Shown piece after piece: positions 1 through 5,016 of a DNA stretch of 9,753 bases. Both the position numbers and the translations under genes were made by a program. Under the pieces are notes generated by a model. It was given only the letters and a program-made list of their open reading frames with translations. It did not search any database and was not told where the DNA came from. The stretch comes from Lachnospiraceae bacterium (GTDB lineage: Bacteria; Bacillota; Clostridia; Lachnospirales; Lachnospiraceae), in assembly GCA_014804185.1 (NCBI GenBank), contig JAAVAG010000190.1:1-9753 (forward strand), in the 5' to 3' direction. Numbering within the stretch: the first letter of the stretch is position 1; every line of letters starts with the position of its first letter.

Positions 1-991
1 TATTTTTGTAATTAAAATTGTCTACCGCTCCCCAGACTTCCAGACCCATTGCGTGCGCCCGGTCCACATAGGACTTAGCGGCAAAACTCTGGAAATGTCC
101 CTCATTGTCACTCAGGCTGAACCAGGTGGGAGATATCACATTCAGCCCCTTTGTGCCTGCCGTCACCTCGGAGAGCGTGTCATTTCCGGCCTTGCTGTAT
201 ACGGCATGCCATCCCAGAGCGATTCTGTGCTCCCTGGTCAGGCTGGTATACTCCGGCTGTACATAGTCCGTCACCGGCGTCTGCATCTGCGTCCGTTCAT
301 TTTCCAGGATCTTGTTTTCAATATAACCTATGTACCCGTCCCCTGTTTTCACCTTGCACCAGGTCTCCATCCTGTCCAGAATCACCAGGGTGTCCCCCTC
401 CGACACTTTCGTGAGGACCGGACTCTTCACACCGCCCAGCAGCCGGACTGCGTTTTTCCTCTTCACGTCCGCCAGTTCCTGCTCACCCCACTGCGTATAC
501 ACCTGCATGCGCCACGGCTCCTCAAACAGTTCGTAGGAAAAATTCGTATACTGTTTGATATAATCCGCCGCAATATAATATATGGTATCCTCACCCGAAA
601 CTCTGCTGAAAGTAAGCCTGTACCCCGCATTTGTCTCCTCCCCGTCCACATCATACACGCTGCTGCCGATGGCCGTGCGTATGATCGATAAGGGCGTTGT
701 GTACAGAATCAGTCCCTCCGCCTGATCCACATAAAACCGGGTATTAAAATATTTGTGGACCGTCTCAAGATCAAAATAGCAGACGCCTTCCGCCAGAACC
801 GCTTTCTCCTCCATGATCTCGTTCTGCAGGACAACGGCAACTTCGTCCTCTTTTATGATATGAAAATATTCGTACAGGTCGGCCTGCTCATCCGAATAGG
901 AATATTTCTCTATAAGCTGACGCCCAAATGCAACGCCGCCGATAATAAAGATCAATATGACTGCAATAATTACCGGAATTACTTTTTTCAT
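1..991 (-). CDS. SH3b and glycoside hydrolase 18-like surface protein (3' end outside window)
   Basis: The 330 visible residues start at ATG 991, preceded by the SD AGAAAGGAG (999-1007) seven bases upstream. Residues 5-22 form one hydrophobic segment after MKK, so the protein is a signal-anchored or secreted envelope protein. Residues about 35-175 resemble the beta-rich stalk, copper-amine-oxidase N-domain type, that precedes such enzymes. Residues about 180-230 (GGVKSPVLTKVSEGDTLVIL, then WCKV and GYIGYIEN) look like a bacterial SH3 domain. From about 255 the sequence (LGWHAVYS, GLNVISPTWFSLSD, YVDRAHAMGLEVWGAVDNF) matches the start of the TIM barrel in YaaH-like GH18 proteins, which bind or cleave GlcNAc-containing polymers such as peptidoglycan. 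The catalytic DxxDxDxE motif would lie beyond the left edge, so activity cannot be judged. The gene has its own promoter and appears monocistronic at its 5' end. Confidence 0.82.
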   Translation of the reverse strand, partial: MKKVIPVIIAVILIFIIGGVAFGRQLIEKYSYSDEQADLYEYFHIIKEDEVAVVLQNEIMEEKAVLAEGVCYFDLETVHKYFNTRFYVDQAEGLILYTTPLSIIRTAIGSSVYDVDGEETNAGYRLTFSRVSGEDTIYYIAADYIKQYTNFSYELFEEPWRMQVYTQWGEQELADVKRKNAVRLLGGVKSPVLTKVSEGDTLVILDRMETWCKVKTGDGYIGYIENKILENERTQMQTPVTDYVQPEYTSLTREHRIALGWHAVYSKAGNDTLSEVTAGTKGLNVISPTWFSLSDNEGHFQSFAAKSYVDRAHAMGLEVWGAVDNFNYKN

Positions 992-1018
992 TCGCCTGCT
1001 CCTTTCTGGTCGCTCTCT

Positions 1019-1047
1019 ATTATAGCAGACAAATTGAATGCCGTCAT
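1019..1047 (-). promoter_or_regulatory. Sigma-A promoter of the GH18-like gene
   Basis: Reading the minus strand, a perfect TATAAT -10 box (1019-1024) is preceded by TG at the extended -10 position (TGCTATAAT). Seventeen bases further upstream lies ATGACG (1042-1047), a 4/6 match to TTGACA. Transcription would begin near 1012, giving a leader of only about 20 nt before the ATG at 991. The weak -35 with an extended -10 fits a promoter that may need an activator. Confidence 0.72.
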
Positions 1048-1090
1048 TACCAATTTTGACAAATTTCGCTATGACCTATTTCGCTTTGAC
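1046..1090 (-). repeat. Three tandem 15-bp direct repeats abutting the GH18 promoter -35
   Basis: On the minus strand three consecutive 15-mers read GTCAAAGCGAAATAG (1076-1090), GTCATAGCGAAATTT (1061-1075) and GTCAAAATTGGTAAT (1046-1060). All three share GTCAnA; the first two match at 12 of 15 positions. The third runs into the -35 hexamer. The 15-bp phase and the position are what one expects of an activator or repressor array, but no known regulator box is recognised. Confidence 0.45.
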
Positions 1091-1093
1091 GGC

Positions 1094-1157
1094 ATAAGCG
1101 GCAGAGGATACCCGGAGCCGTCAGCCCGCAAGTACCCTCCGCACAGATTCCGCTTAT
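1094..1157. repeat. Long two-tier inverted repeat in the intergenic region
   Basis: ATAAGCGG (1094-1101) pairs perfectly with CCGCTTAT (1150-1157). Inside it GAGGATAC (1104-1111) pairs with GTACCCTC (1132-1139), with one mismatch on this strand that becomes a G-U pair in a minus-strand transcript. The internal loop is 2 nt on one side and 10 nt on the other; the apical loop is 20 nt. No T-run follows on either strand, so it is not a simple intrinsic terminator. It could be a 3' UTR structure of the upstream 70-residue gene or a small palindromic repeat element. Confidence 0.5.
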
Positions 1158-1182
1158 ATTCCAGTATCACTTTCATTTTGAG

Positions 1183-1225
1183 AAAACGGCCGGTCAAGAG
1201 AGGCACTCCGAACAAAAGCCGTCTT
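1183..1225 (-). terminator. Possible weak terminator after the 70-residue gene
   Basis: In the minus-strand transcript AAGACGGC (1218-1225) can pair with GCCGTTTT (1183-1190) with one G-U pair, followed by TTTTCTC partly contained in the stem. It begins at the last base of the stop codon of the small gene, the right place for a terminator. The 27-nt loop and the short broken T-tract make it weak. Confidence 0.3.
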
Positions 1226-1437
1226 TATTTCCAGCTGGATACTTTGTCGTAACGCAGCTGCCTCAGGACTCCCACATCGTCAAGCACATAATCCGCCATG
1301 TAGATGTTTTCCTCGCTGATGCACTTTCCCGCAATCTCGCCGGGTGAAGACGGTTCTCCCTCCAGAAAGAGTTCCACACCGTTTTTGTGCACATTTTCCA
1401 GTTTGTCCTTCAGCAGCCGCTTTTCTTTTTCATGCAC
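1225..1437 (-). CDS. Small acidic/basic 70-residue protein of unknown function
   Basis: I do not recognise the function. The start is GTG 1437, fixed by a near-perfect SD AAAGGAGGTG (1443-1452) with seven bases between GGAGG and the start codon; the nearby ATG at 1433 is in another frame and stops after seven codons. The protein has a charged N-terminal helix (HEKEKRLLKDKLENVHK, about residues 2-18), a middle segment GVELFLEGEPSSPGEI (20-35), one Cys, and an end rich in beta-strand-forming residues (YMADYVLDDVGVL to YDKVSSWK). There is no signal peptide or membrane segment, so it should be cytoplasmic. The strong SD argues for a real, possibly well expressed gene. It stands alone between the GH18-like gene and the divergent mecA gene. 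Confidence 0.65.
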   Translation of the reverse strand: MHEKEKRLLKDKLENVHKNGVELFLEGEPSSPGEIAGKCISEENIYMADYVLDDVGVLRQLRYDKVSSWK

Positions 1438-1477
1438 ACAAACACCTCCTTTGTAGTTTTATACACAAAACACACCC

Positions 1478-1521
1478 ATCTTTCCGCCAGAAGAAAACCC
1501 GTGATATATTTTCGGAAAGAT
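1478..1521. repeat. 9-bp perfect inverted repeat in the leader of the 70-residue gene
   Basis: ATCTTTCCG (1478-1486) and CGGAAAGAT (1513-1521) are perfect reverse complements separated by 26 nt. The element ends about 26 bp upstream of the SD of the small gene on the minus strand. It may be an operator or an mRNA leader hairpin. No matching promoter could be identified with confidence; a TATAAA lies at about 1458-1463 but has no good -35. Confidence 0.45.
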
Positions 1522-1743
1522 TTATGTTTAGAGATGCCCCGGCTGTACATAAAATAAATAATAAATTACTGCCATGAATTGAATTATAACGTAAAGTTTT
1601 ATTTGGAAAAATTTGATCTTGACCCAAGCACATAAGCTTGTAAGACATCCTTATATTGATTTTAAGAATGAAAAGAACATTCTGATCCAAATAGATTGCT
1701 TAAAACACTTTAGAAGAGTTTAGAATAATATATGTTATAAACA

Positions 1744-1776
1744 GTGCCTCCTTTTTGTACGGATTACCGGAGGCAT
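1744..1776. repeat. Hairpin GTGCCTCC/GGAGGCAT
   Basis: GTGCCTCC (1744-1751) pairs with GGAGGCAT (1769-1776): seven Watson-Crick pairs and one closing G-U pair. The 17-nt loop contains a further 3-bp GTA/TAC mini-stem. No T-run follows immediately on either strand, so it is probably a structural RNA element or a protein site rather than a terminator. On the minus strand the right side reads AAAAAGGAGG, SD-like, but no coding frame follows it. Confidence 0.45.
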
Positions 1777-1796
1777 CTCTGGGTATTATTATATAG

Positions 1797-1836
1797 GAAA
1801 TCCCTCAGGATTTCAAGCGAAATATGGATTTTTTTT
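1797..1836 (+). terminator. Hairpin plus T8 tract, terminator-like or attenuator-like
   Basis: GAAATCC (1797-1803) and GGATTTC (1808-1814) form a perfect 7-bp stem with a CTCA loop. A second GGATTT (1826-1831) merges with a run of eight T (1829-1836) and could pair with the same AAATCC instead, putting the T-run directly after the stem. Two mutually exclusive pairings, one terminator-like, upstream of mecA is an attenuator-like arrangement. However, the mecA promoter lies downstream, so any transcript ended here would be separate and short. No promoter for it is clear. Confidence 0.35.
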
Positions 1837-1895
1837 ATACTCTTTGGAAGAAAACAGCAAAAAAAATTAAAAATTGTTAAACTGCCGCAGTGCTA

Positions 1896-1924
1896 TTGAC
1901 TTGTGTGACGGAAAAGTATAATAT
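1896..1924 (+). promoter_or_regulatory. Sigma-A promoter of mecA
   Basis: TTGACT (1896-1901, 5/6) is followed after 17 bp by TAATAT (1919-1924); the overlapping TATAAT (1917-1922) is a perfect box but leaves only 15 bp. Either way transcription starts near 1930, giving a leader of about 72 nt. It is the only good plus-strand promoter before mecA. Confidence 0.75.
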
Positions 1925-1971
1925 ACTTTTAGTCACATTTTACAGAGATTTCAGTCACAAAACTATGTCAC
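1905..1971 (+). promoter_or_regulatory. Palindrome over the mecA -10 box with GTCAC repeats
   Basis: AAAAGTAT (1912-1919) and ATACTTTT (1923-1930) are perfect reverse complements around a 3-bp centre lying on the -10 region. Flanking them are GTGAC (1905-1909) and GTCAC (1932-1936), roughly symmetric. Two more GTCAC copies follow at 1954-1958 and 1967-1971. The placement over the -10 and start site suggests a repressor operator controlling mecA. The regulator is unknown; the boxes do not match the CtsR heptad. Confidence 0.45.
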
Positions 1972-2002
1972 TGCAGTATCTTAACAGTAAGGACGTGATC
2001 GT

Positions 2003-2761
2003 ATGAAAATAGAAAAAGTAAATGAGAATCAAATCCGCTGTACACTCACCCGGGAGGATCTGGTCAGCCGTGAGTTGAAGATCAGCGAACTTGCCTACGG
2101 CACGGAAAAAGCGAAAAATCTGTTCCGCGATATGATGCAGCAGGCTTCTTATGAATTTGGTTTTGAAGCGGAGGATATTCCTCTCATGATAGAAGCAATC
2201 CCCTTAAACGCTGAGTGTATCGTGCTCATCATCACCAAGGTGGAGGATCCCGAGGAACTGGATACCCGCTTTTCCAAGTTTGCGCCGTCCGTGCACGACG
2301 AGTCTGACCGGAGTTTTGAGGATATGATCGACGAGCTCACGGAAAACGCGGACGATGTACTGGATCTCTTTAAGCGGATCCACGAAGGCAAAAAGACTTC
2401 CGCCGAGAACGTTCCGCCCCAGGAGGCAGGGAAAGCTGATCCCACACCGGATCCGGCGGATGCGGATCTCACACGGATTTTTGTGTTTGATTCCCTGAAC
2501 GGGCTGATCAGCCTGGCCTCCATTATTTCAAAACAGTATAACGCTGAAAATTCTCTGTATAAAGACGAATCGGAAGGAGAGTATCTTCTGGTCATCACGA
2601 AAGGTTCCCATACCCCCGAGGAATTTAACCGGGTATGCAATGTGCTGTCCGAATACGGCTCCTCCAGAAAGGCTCTTCCCGCCAGCAGATCTTTCCTGGA
2701 AGAGCACTACGTGCCGCTTATCGCCGGTCATGCCGTGCAGTCGCTGGCACAGATGAATTAA
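2003..2761 (+). CDS. mecA: MecA adaptor protein for ClpC-dependent proteolysis
   Basis: MecA family adaptors bind substrate with an N-terminal domain and deliver it to the ClpC unfoldase with a C-terminal domain; in Bacillus this controls ComK. The 252-residue protein begins MKIEKVNENQIRCTLTREDL, the family's typical start. It then has the N-domain motif ELAYGTEKAKNLFRDMM (29-45) and EAIPLNAECIVLIITKVEDP (64-83). Residues 84-155 are a variable acidic, Pro-rich linker, and 156-250 form the C-domain (IFVFDSLNGLISLA, YLLVITKG, F...EHYVPLIAGHAVQSLAQM). The start ATG has the SD AAGGA (1989-1993) nine bases upstream. The protein is soluble and cytoplasmic. The gene is monocistronic, between its own promoter and a strong terminator. 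Substrates in this organism are unknown; competence control is not implied. Confidence 0.93.
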   Translation: MKIEKVNENQIRCTLTREDLVSRELKISELAYGTEKAKNLFRDMMQQASYEFGFEAEDIPLMIEAIPLNAECIVLIITKVEDPEELDTRFSKFAPSVHDESDRSFEDMIDELTENADDVLDLFKRIHEGKKTSAENVPPQEAGKADPTPDPADADLTRIFVFDSLNGLISLASIISKQYNAENSLYKDESEGEYLLVITKGSHTPEEFNRVCNVLSEYGSSRKALPASRSFLEEHYVPLIAGHAVQSLAQMN

Positions 2762-2800
2762 AACATGCGGGCAAAATACACTGTCATATTGAAATGATTG

Positions 2801-2853
2801 AAAGGGACTGCGCGCCGTGATCATGTATATCACGGCTGCGGCAGTCCCTTTTT
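2801..2853 (+). terminator. Strong hairpin terminator of mecA, overlapping the rrf2 3' end
   Basis: AAAGGGACTGC (2801-2811) pairs with GCAGTCCCTTT (2841-2851), and inside it GCCGTGAT (2814-2821) pairs with ATCACGGC (2829-2836). The internal loop is GC/TGCG, the apical loop is 7 nt, and five T end the element (2849-2853). The right arm encodes the last residues (KGLPQP) and the stop codon of the convergent rrf2 gene. For the minus strand the tail TTTCAATCATTT is a poorer T-tract, so the element may stop both transcripts, less efficiently for rrf2. Confidence 0.88.
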
Positions 2854-3309
2854 CGTCTCCGGATTACTCCGGCTTAAATTTTCCTGATTCGATTTTTCCC
2901 GTTCGGAAACTTCCCGGGCCAGTTCCTCCAGCGTGATGCCGTAAAAGAAATCATGCACCATCCGGTCAAAGCGCTCCCACATGGGCAGTGTGCTGCAGCT
3001 TTCCTTTCTCTCACAGGGCTGCGCTCCCTCCTGCAGACATGCAACCGCCGCCAGCGTACCCTCGGACAGTTCCAGTATCTCGCCGACGGTATATTCCGCA
3101 GGCGGCCTGGTGAGCTGGTATCCGCCGCCCTTGCCGCGAAGCCCCTTTAAAAGTCTGTTCTGCACAAGCGTTTTCAGCACGATCTCCAGATATTTCTTGG
3201 AAATTCCCTGTCTCTTTGCAATGTCATCCAACGGAATAAAGTCATTCGGATCCTGCAGAGCCAGATCTGCCATCACCCGCAGCGCATATCTACCTTTTGT
3301 TGAAATCAT
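2830..3309 (-). CDS. Rrf2-family transcriptional regulator with three-Cys cluster motif
   Basis: Rrf2/IscR-type proteins are winged-helix DNA binders that control Fe-S, cysteine or redox genes, often through a bound Fe-S cluster. I start at ATG 3309 (MISTKGRYALRVMADLA, the classic family start) because AGGGAGG (3317-3323) lies seven bases upstream; ATG 3315 is only one base from that SD. The 159 residues contain the HTH (IPLDDIAKRQGISKKYLEIVLKTL, 25-48), the wing (LKGLRGKGGGYQLTRPP, 54-70) and the effector segment with C91, C99 and C105, spaced C-X7-C-X5-C where IscR has shorter spacing. A basic, Asn-rich tail follows. The gene ends the minus-strand run, 58 bp after the lipoprotein stop. I see no convincing promoter of its own. 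It could autoregulate or regulate the operon, but no operator was identified. Confidence 0.88.
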   Translation of the reverse strand: MISTKGRYALRVMADLALQDPNDFIPLDDIAKRQGISKKYLEIVLKTLVQNRLLKGLRGKGGGYQLTRPPAEYTVGEILELSEGTLAAVACLQEGAQPCERKESCSTLPMWERFDRMVHDFFYGITLEELAREVSEREKSNQENLSRSNPETKKGLPQP

Positions 3310-3314
3310 AGTCA

Positions 3315-3360
3315 TACCTCCCTGTCCGCCTGTCAGATCAATTCCCATTGTTCAGAGGTA
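3315..3360 (-). promoter_or_regulatory. Inverted repeat able to mask the rrf2 ribosome binding site
   Basis: In the minus-strand transcript TACCTC (3355-3360) is perfectly complementary to GAGGTA (3315-3320), which contains most of the rrf2 SD and the first base of the upstream ATG. The pairing extends by one G-U on one side. The 34-nt loop makes it only moderately stable. It could reduce translation of rrf2, or the palindromic halves could be a protein site. This is an inference from complementarity alone. Confidence 0.25.
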
Positions 3361-3367
3361 CCTGCCG

Positions 3368-3966
3368 TTACCTGTCCAGACGATATTCAATGCCGATAAC
3401 GACCTCATTCTGGGTGACAACAGACAGCAAAGAATCCCCTCTTGTATAAACATAAGCAGTTCCGTTCTGCTCATAGCCCTCCCCATAAAGGGCTTTCATA
3501 TCCTCCACAGAATCCCCAAGACACAGCCCCTCCGTGGTGGGCAGGTTGGGATCGATGAAATAGATGGAATAAACACGCTCCCCGTCTTCCCCAATGTAAG
3601 CCGTCAGTTCAAACTTCTCATAATTGTAAACCCTGTCACTTCCGTCAAAAGCACAACTGGGAACCTCTGAGCCCCCGGCATATCCCTCCAGAGCGGATGA
3701 ATCAAAAATCTCCCCGGCATCAGCGTGACCCCTTCATACAAAAAGCTGAACGCGCCTTCCTCCTCTTTCCGGTTTCCCTGGTCCAGTTCCCCTGACTCTT
3801 TCTCTTCCCCCGCATTTCCCGCAGCATCTTTCCCGCTGTCTCCCCGGCCGCTGTCGGCCCCCGCGGTAATCTCCTGAGCCAGATCCCCGTTCTGCCCTGC
3901 CTGCCCGCATGCCGCAAGCGCCGTCAGAACTACACACACTAAAATTACCTTACTGATTCTCTTCAT
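3368..3966 (-). pseudogene. Small lipoprotein gene with a one-base frameshift in a G-run
   Basis: The frame from ATG 3966 gives MKRISKVILVCVVLTALAAC, a lipoprotein signal peptide with lipobox LAAC and lipidated Cys20. An acidic, Gly-rich low-complexity linker follows (about 21-72), then FSFLYEGVTLMPG ending at residue 85. There, at GGGG (3712-3715), the frame leaves coding-like sequence and stops at 3604 after 120 residues. In the -1 frame protein-like sequence continues at once: EIFDSSALEGYAGG, YEKFELTAYIGEDGERVYSI, TTEGLCLGDSVEDMKALYGE, to TAA at 3368-3370. One extra G would give an intact protein of 199 residues. The C-terminal part (a Lys-Phe-Glu-Leu strand, a Tyr-Ser-Ile strand, then GDSVEDMKALYG) is BLIP/SmpA-like in style; function unknown. 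The gene overlaps the SGNH-like gene by 17 bp, so translational coupling is likely. A sequencing error, a true mutation or slippage are all possible. Confidence 0.85.
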
Positions 3967-5002
3967 TTTCTTCCGCCCTCATTCTTTCCCTGATGACCTC
4001 ATCGTACATTTCCAGTTTTTTATCATAGACCGGCGCGGTTTCCGGATCCTGCCGGTGGTCCGCTGCCCCGTGCTTCTCCGCCAGAATATCCCCAAAATAC
4101 CGGGACAGTTTTTCCGCCCCAAATAAATTCAGATGATAACCGCCGTCATAGGTATCCCTCGCAAAATCCAGTCCGATCTCCTCTGTCCGCTCCACAAAGT
4201 TGTAAAACGCAAGTCCATGCTGTGCGGCATATTCCCTGATCTGCTCATCATACTCCTCATACCAGTAAGGATAAAGACTGGGCGCTTTGACGAGAATCAG
4301 TTCCGTCCCGTTCTCCTCGCACAGCAGACGGATTTTATCCAGGTATTCGTAACAGATATCCCCGAATTGATAATCAGCCAGAACCTTCTTCACCGGAAAC
4401 ATCCCTTCCGGCACAACCTCCGTGTGCAGCTGGAACCCGTTAAAAGTATTATCCCGCTCCCGGAAAAGATAGGTAAAATCCTCCTGCGTCAGCTTGTCAA
4501 AGCGGGAATGATAGCGCAGGATCGGAAAAACATAAGACAGAAACTGTTCCCCCTCCGTCATGGAGGCCAGAATCATGCCCGCTTTGCTCCCGGACCAGCG
4601 CATTTTATCAATGGTCAGGCGGTTGTATGCCTCGCTGACCGGCTCGGAGTAGCGCATGGCATTCACATTGAACACAAGCACCCGGGGCGTCTCATACCGG
4701 AATGTCTCCTCTGCCACATAATAACTCATCCAGACAAGCTGCTGGGGCGTTCCCCTGACATATGCCGTTATACCGTTATTCCGGTACAGCTCCATCGGTG
4801 AAAAATTCGCATATACCTCACAGTCCCCGAGAAAGATCACATCGTGGCCGCCCGCTTCCCGGTAATACTGGGAAATAAAGCTGCCCTCCTCCAGGTCCGT
4901 CATATATTTGGGCCGGAGCAGTCTGGATATCAGAACGAACACAATACAGAAAACAATCAGAACGGCTCCTGTGGAAACGATTGCCTTTCTCTTTTTCTTC
5001 AT
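3950..5002 (-). CDS. SGNH/GDSL-like envelope protein with Cys at the nucleophile position
   Basis: The start is ATG 5002 (MKKKRKAIVS), with the SD GGAGG five bases upstream; a longer open frame to 5137 runs into the MBOAT gene and is not used. Residues 7-27 are one membrane anchor, so the 350-residue protein faces outward. Residues 54-69 (DVIFLGDCEVYANFSP) fit the first SGNH block, but the usual Ser is Cys61. Near the end DTYDGGYHLNLFGAEKLSRY holds D286 and H290, a candidate Asp/His pair. In such proteins paired with MBOAT acyltransferases (AlgJ/AlgX, DltD and PatB types) the extracytoplasmic domain moves or removes acyl groups on surface polymers. The MBOAT gene ends 14 bp upstream, supporting the pairing. 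Residues 310-350 are charged and probably unstructured. Substrate unknown. Confidence 0.8.
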   Translation of the reverse strand: MKKKRKAIVSTGAVLIVFCIVFVLISRLLRPKYMTDLEEGSFISQYYREAGGHDVIFLGDCEVYANFSPMELYRNNGITAYVRGTPQQLVWMSYYVAEETFRYETPRVLVFNVNAMRYSEPVSEAYNRLTIDKMRWSGSKAGMILASMTEGEQFLSYVFPILRYHSRFDKLTQEDFTYLFRERDNTFNGFQLHTEVVPEGMFPVKKVLADYQFGDICYEYLDKIRLLCEENGTELILVKAPSLYPYWYEEYDEQIREYAAQHGLAFYNFVERTEEIGLDFARDTYDGGYHLNLFGAEKLSRYFGDILAEKHGAADHRQDPETAPVYDKKLEMYDEVIRERMRAEENEENQ

Positions 5003-5016
5003 ATCTGCCTCCAATG

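Larger units (their letters stand above)
1438..2002. other. Gene-free AT-rich region between the 70-residue gene and mecA
   Basis: No frame here has an SD plus protein-like sequence. The stretch holds the SD and leader hairpin of the small minus-strand gene (1443-1521), a minor 5-bp hairpin CAAGC/GCTTG (1625-1640), the 8-bp stem at 1744-1776, a 7-bp perfect hairpin followed by a T-run (1797-1836), and the mecA promoter with a palindrome over its -10 box (1896-1936). The part 1522-1743 shows only AT-rich sequence with scattered -10-like hexamers. Confidence 0.7.

Noticed and set aside
53..691. 212-residue open frame on the plus strand opposite the GH18-like gene
   Set aside because: No SD, Pro/His/Arg-rich composition typical of an antisense shadow, and the opposite strand has a clear domain-bearing protein.
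1430..1690. 86-residue minus-strand open frame upstream of the small gene
   Set aside because: No SD; it overlaps the leader and the perfect SD of the 70-residue gene and lies in AT-rich intergenic sequence.
1744..1776. Minus-strand short gene using the AAAAAGGAGG motif as SD
   Set aside because: No start codon at suitable spacing opens a frame of meaningful length.
1931..1971. CtsR operator upstream of mecA
   Set aside because: GTCAC boxes resemble half of the CtsR heptad, but the tandem AGTCAAA-type spacing is absent.
2149..2640. 163-residue minus-strand open frame opposite mecA
   Set aside because: Ser-rich antisense frame of the MecA coding sequence, with no SD or promoter.
3704..3720. 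Canonical programmed -1 frameshift
   Set aside because: The codons CCG GGG do not form an X XXY YYZ heptamer, and I saw no obvious downstream stimulatory hairpin. Homopolymer contraction or error is simpler, though slippage is not excluded.
4133..4801. 222-residue open frame on the plus strand opposite the SGNH-like gene
   Set aside because: No SD or recognisable domain; explained as an antisense frame of a conserved gene.
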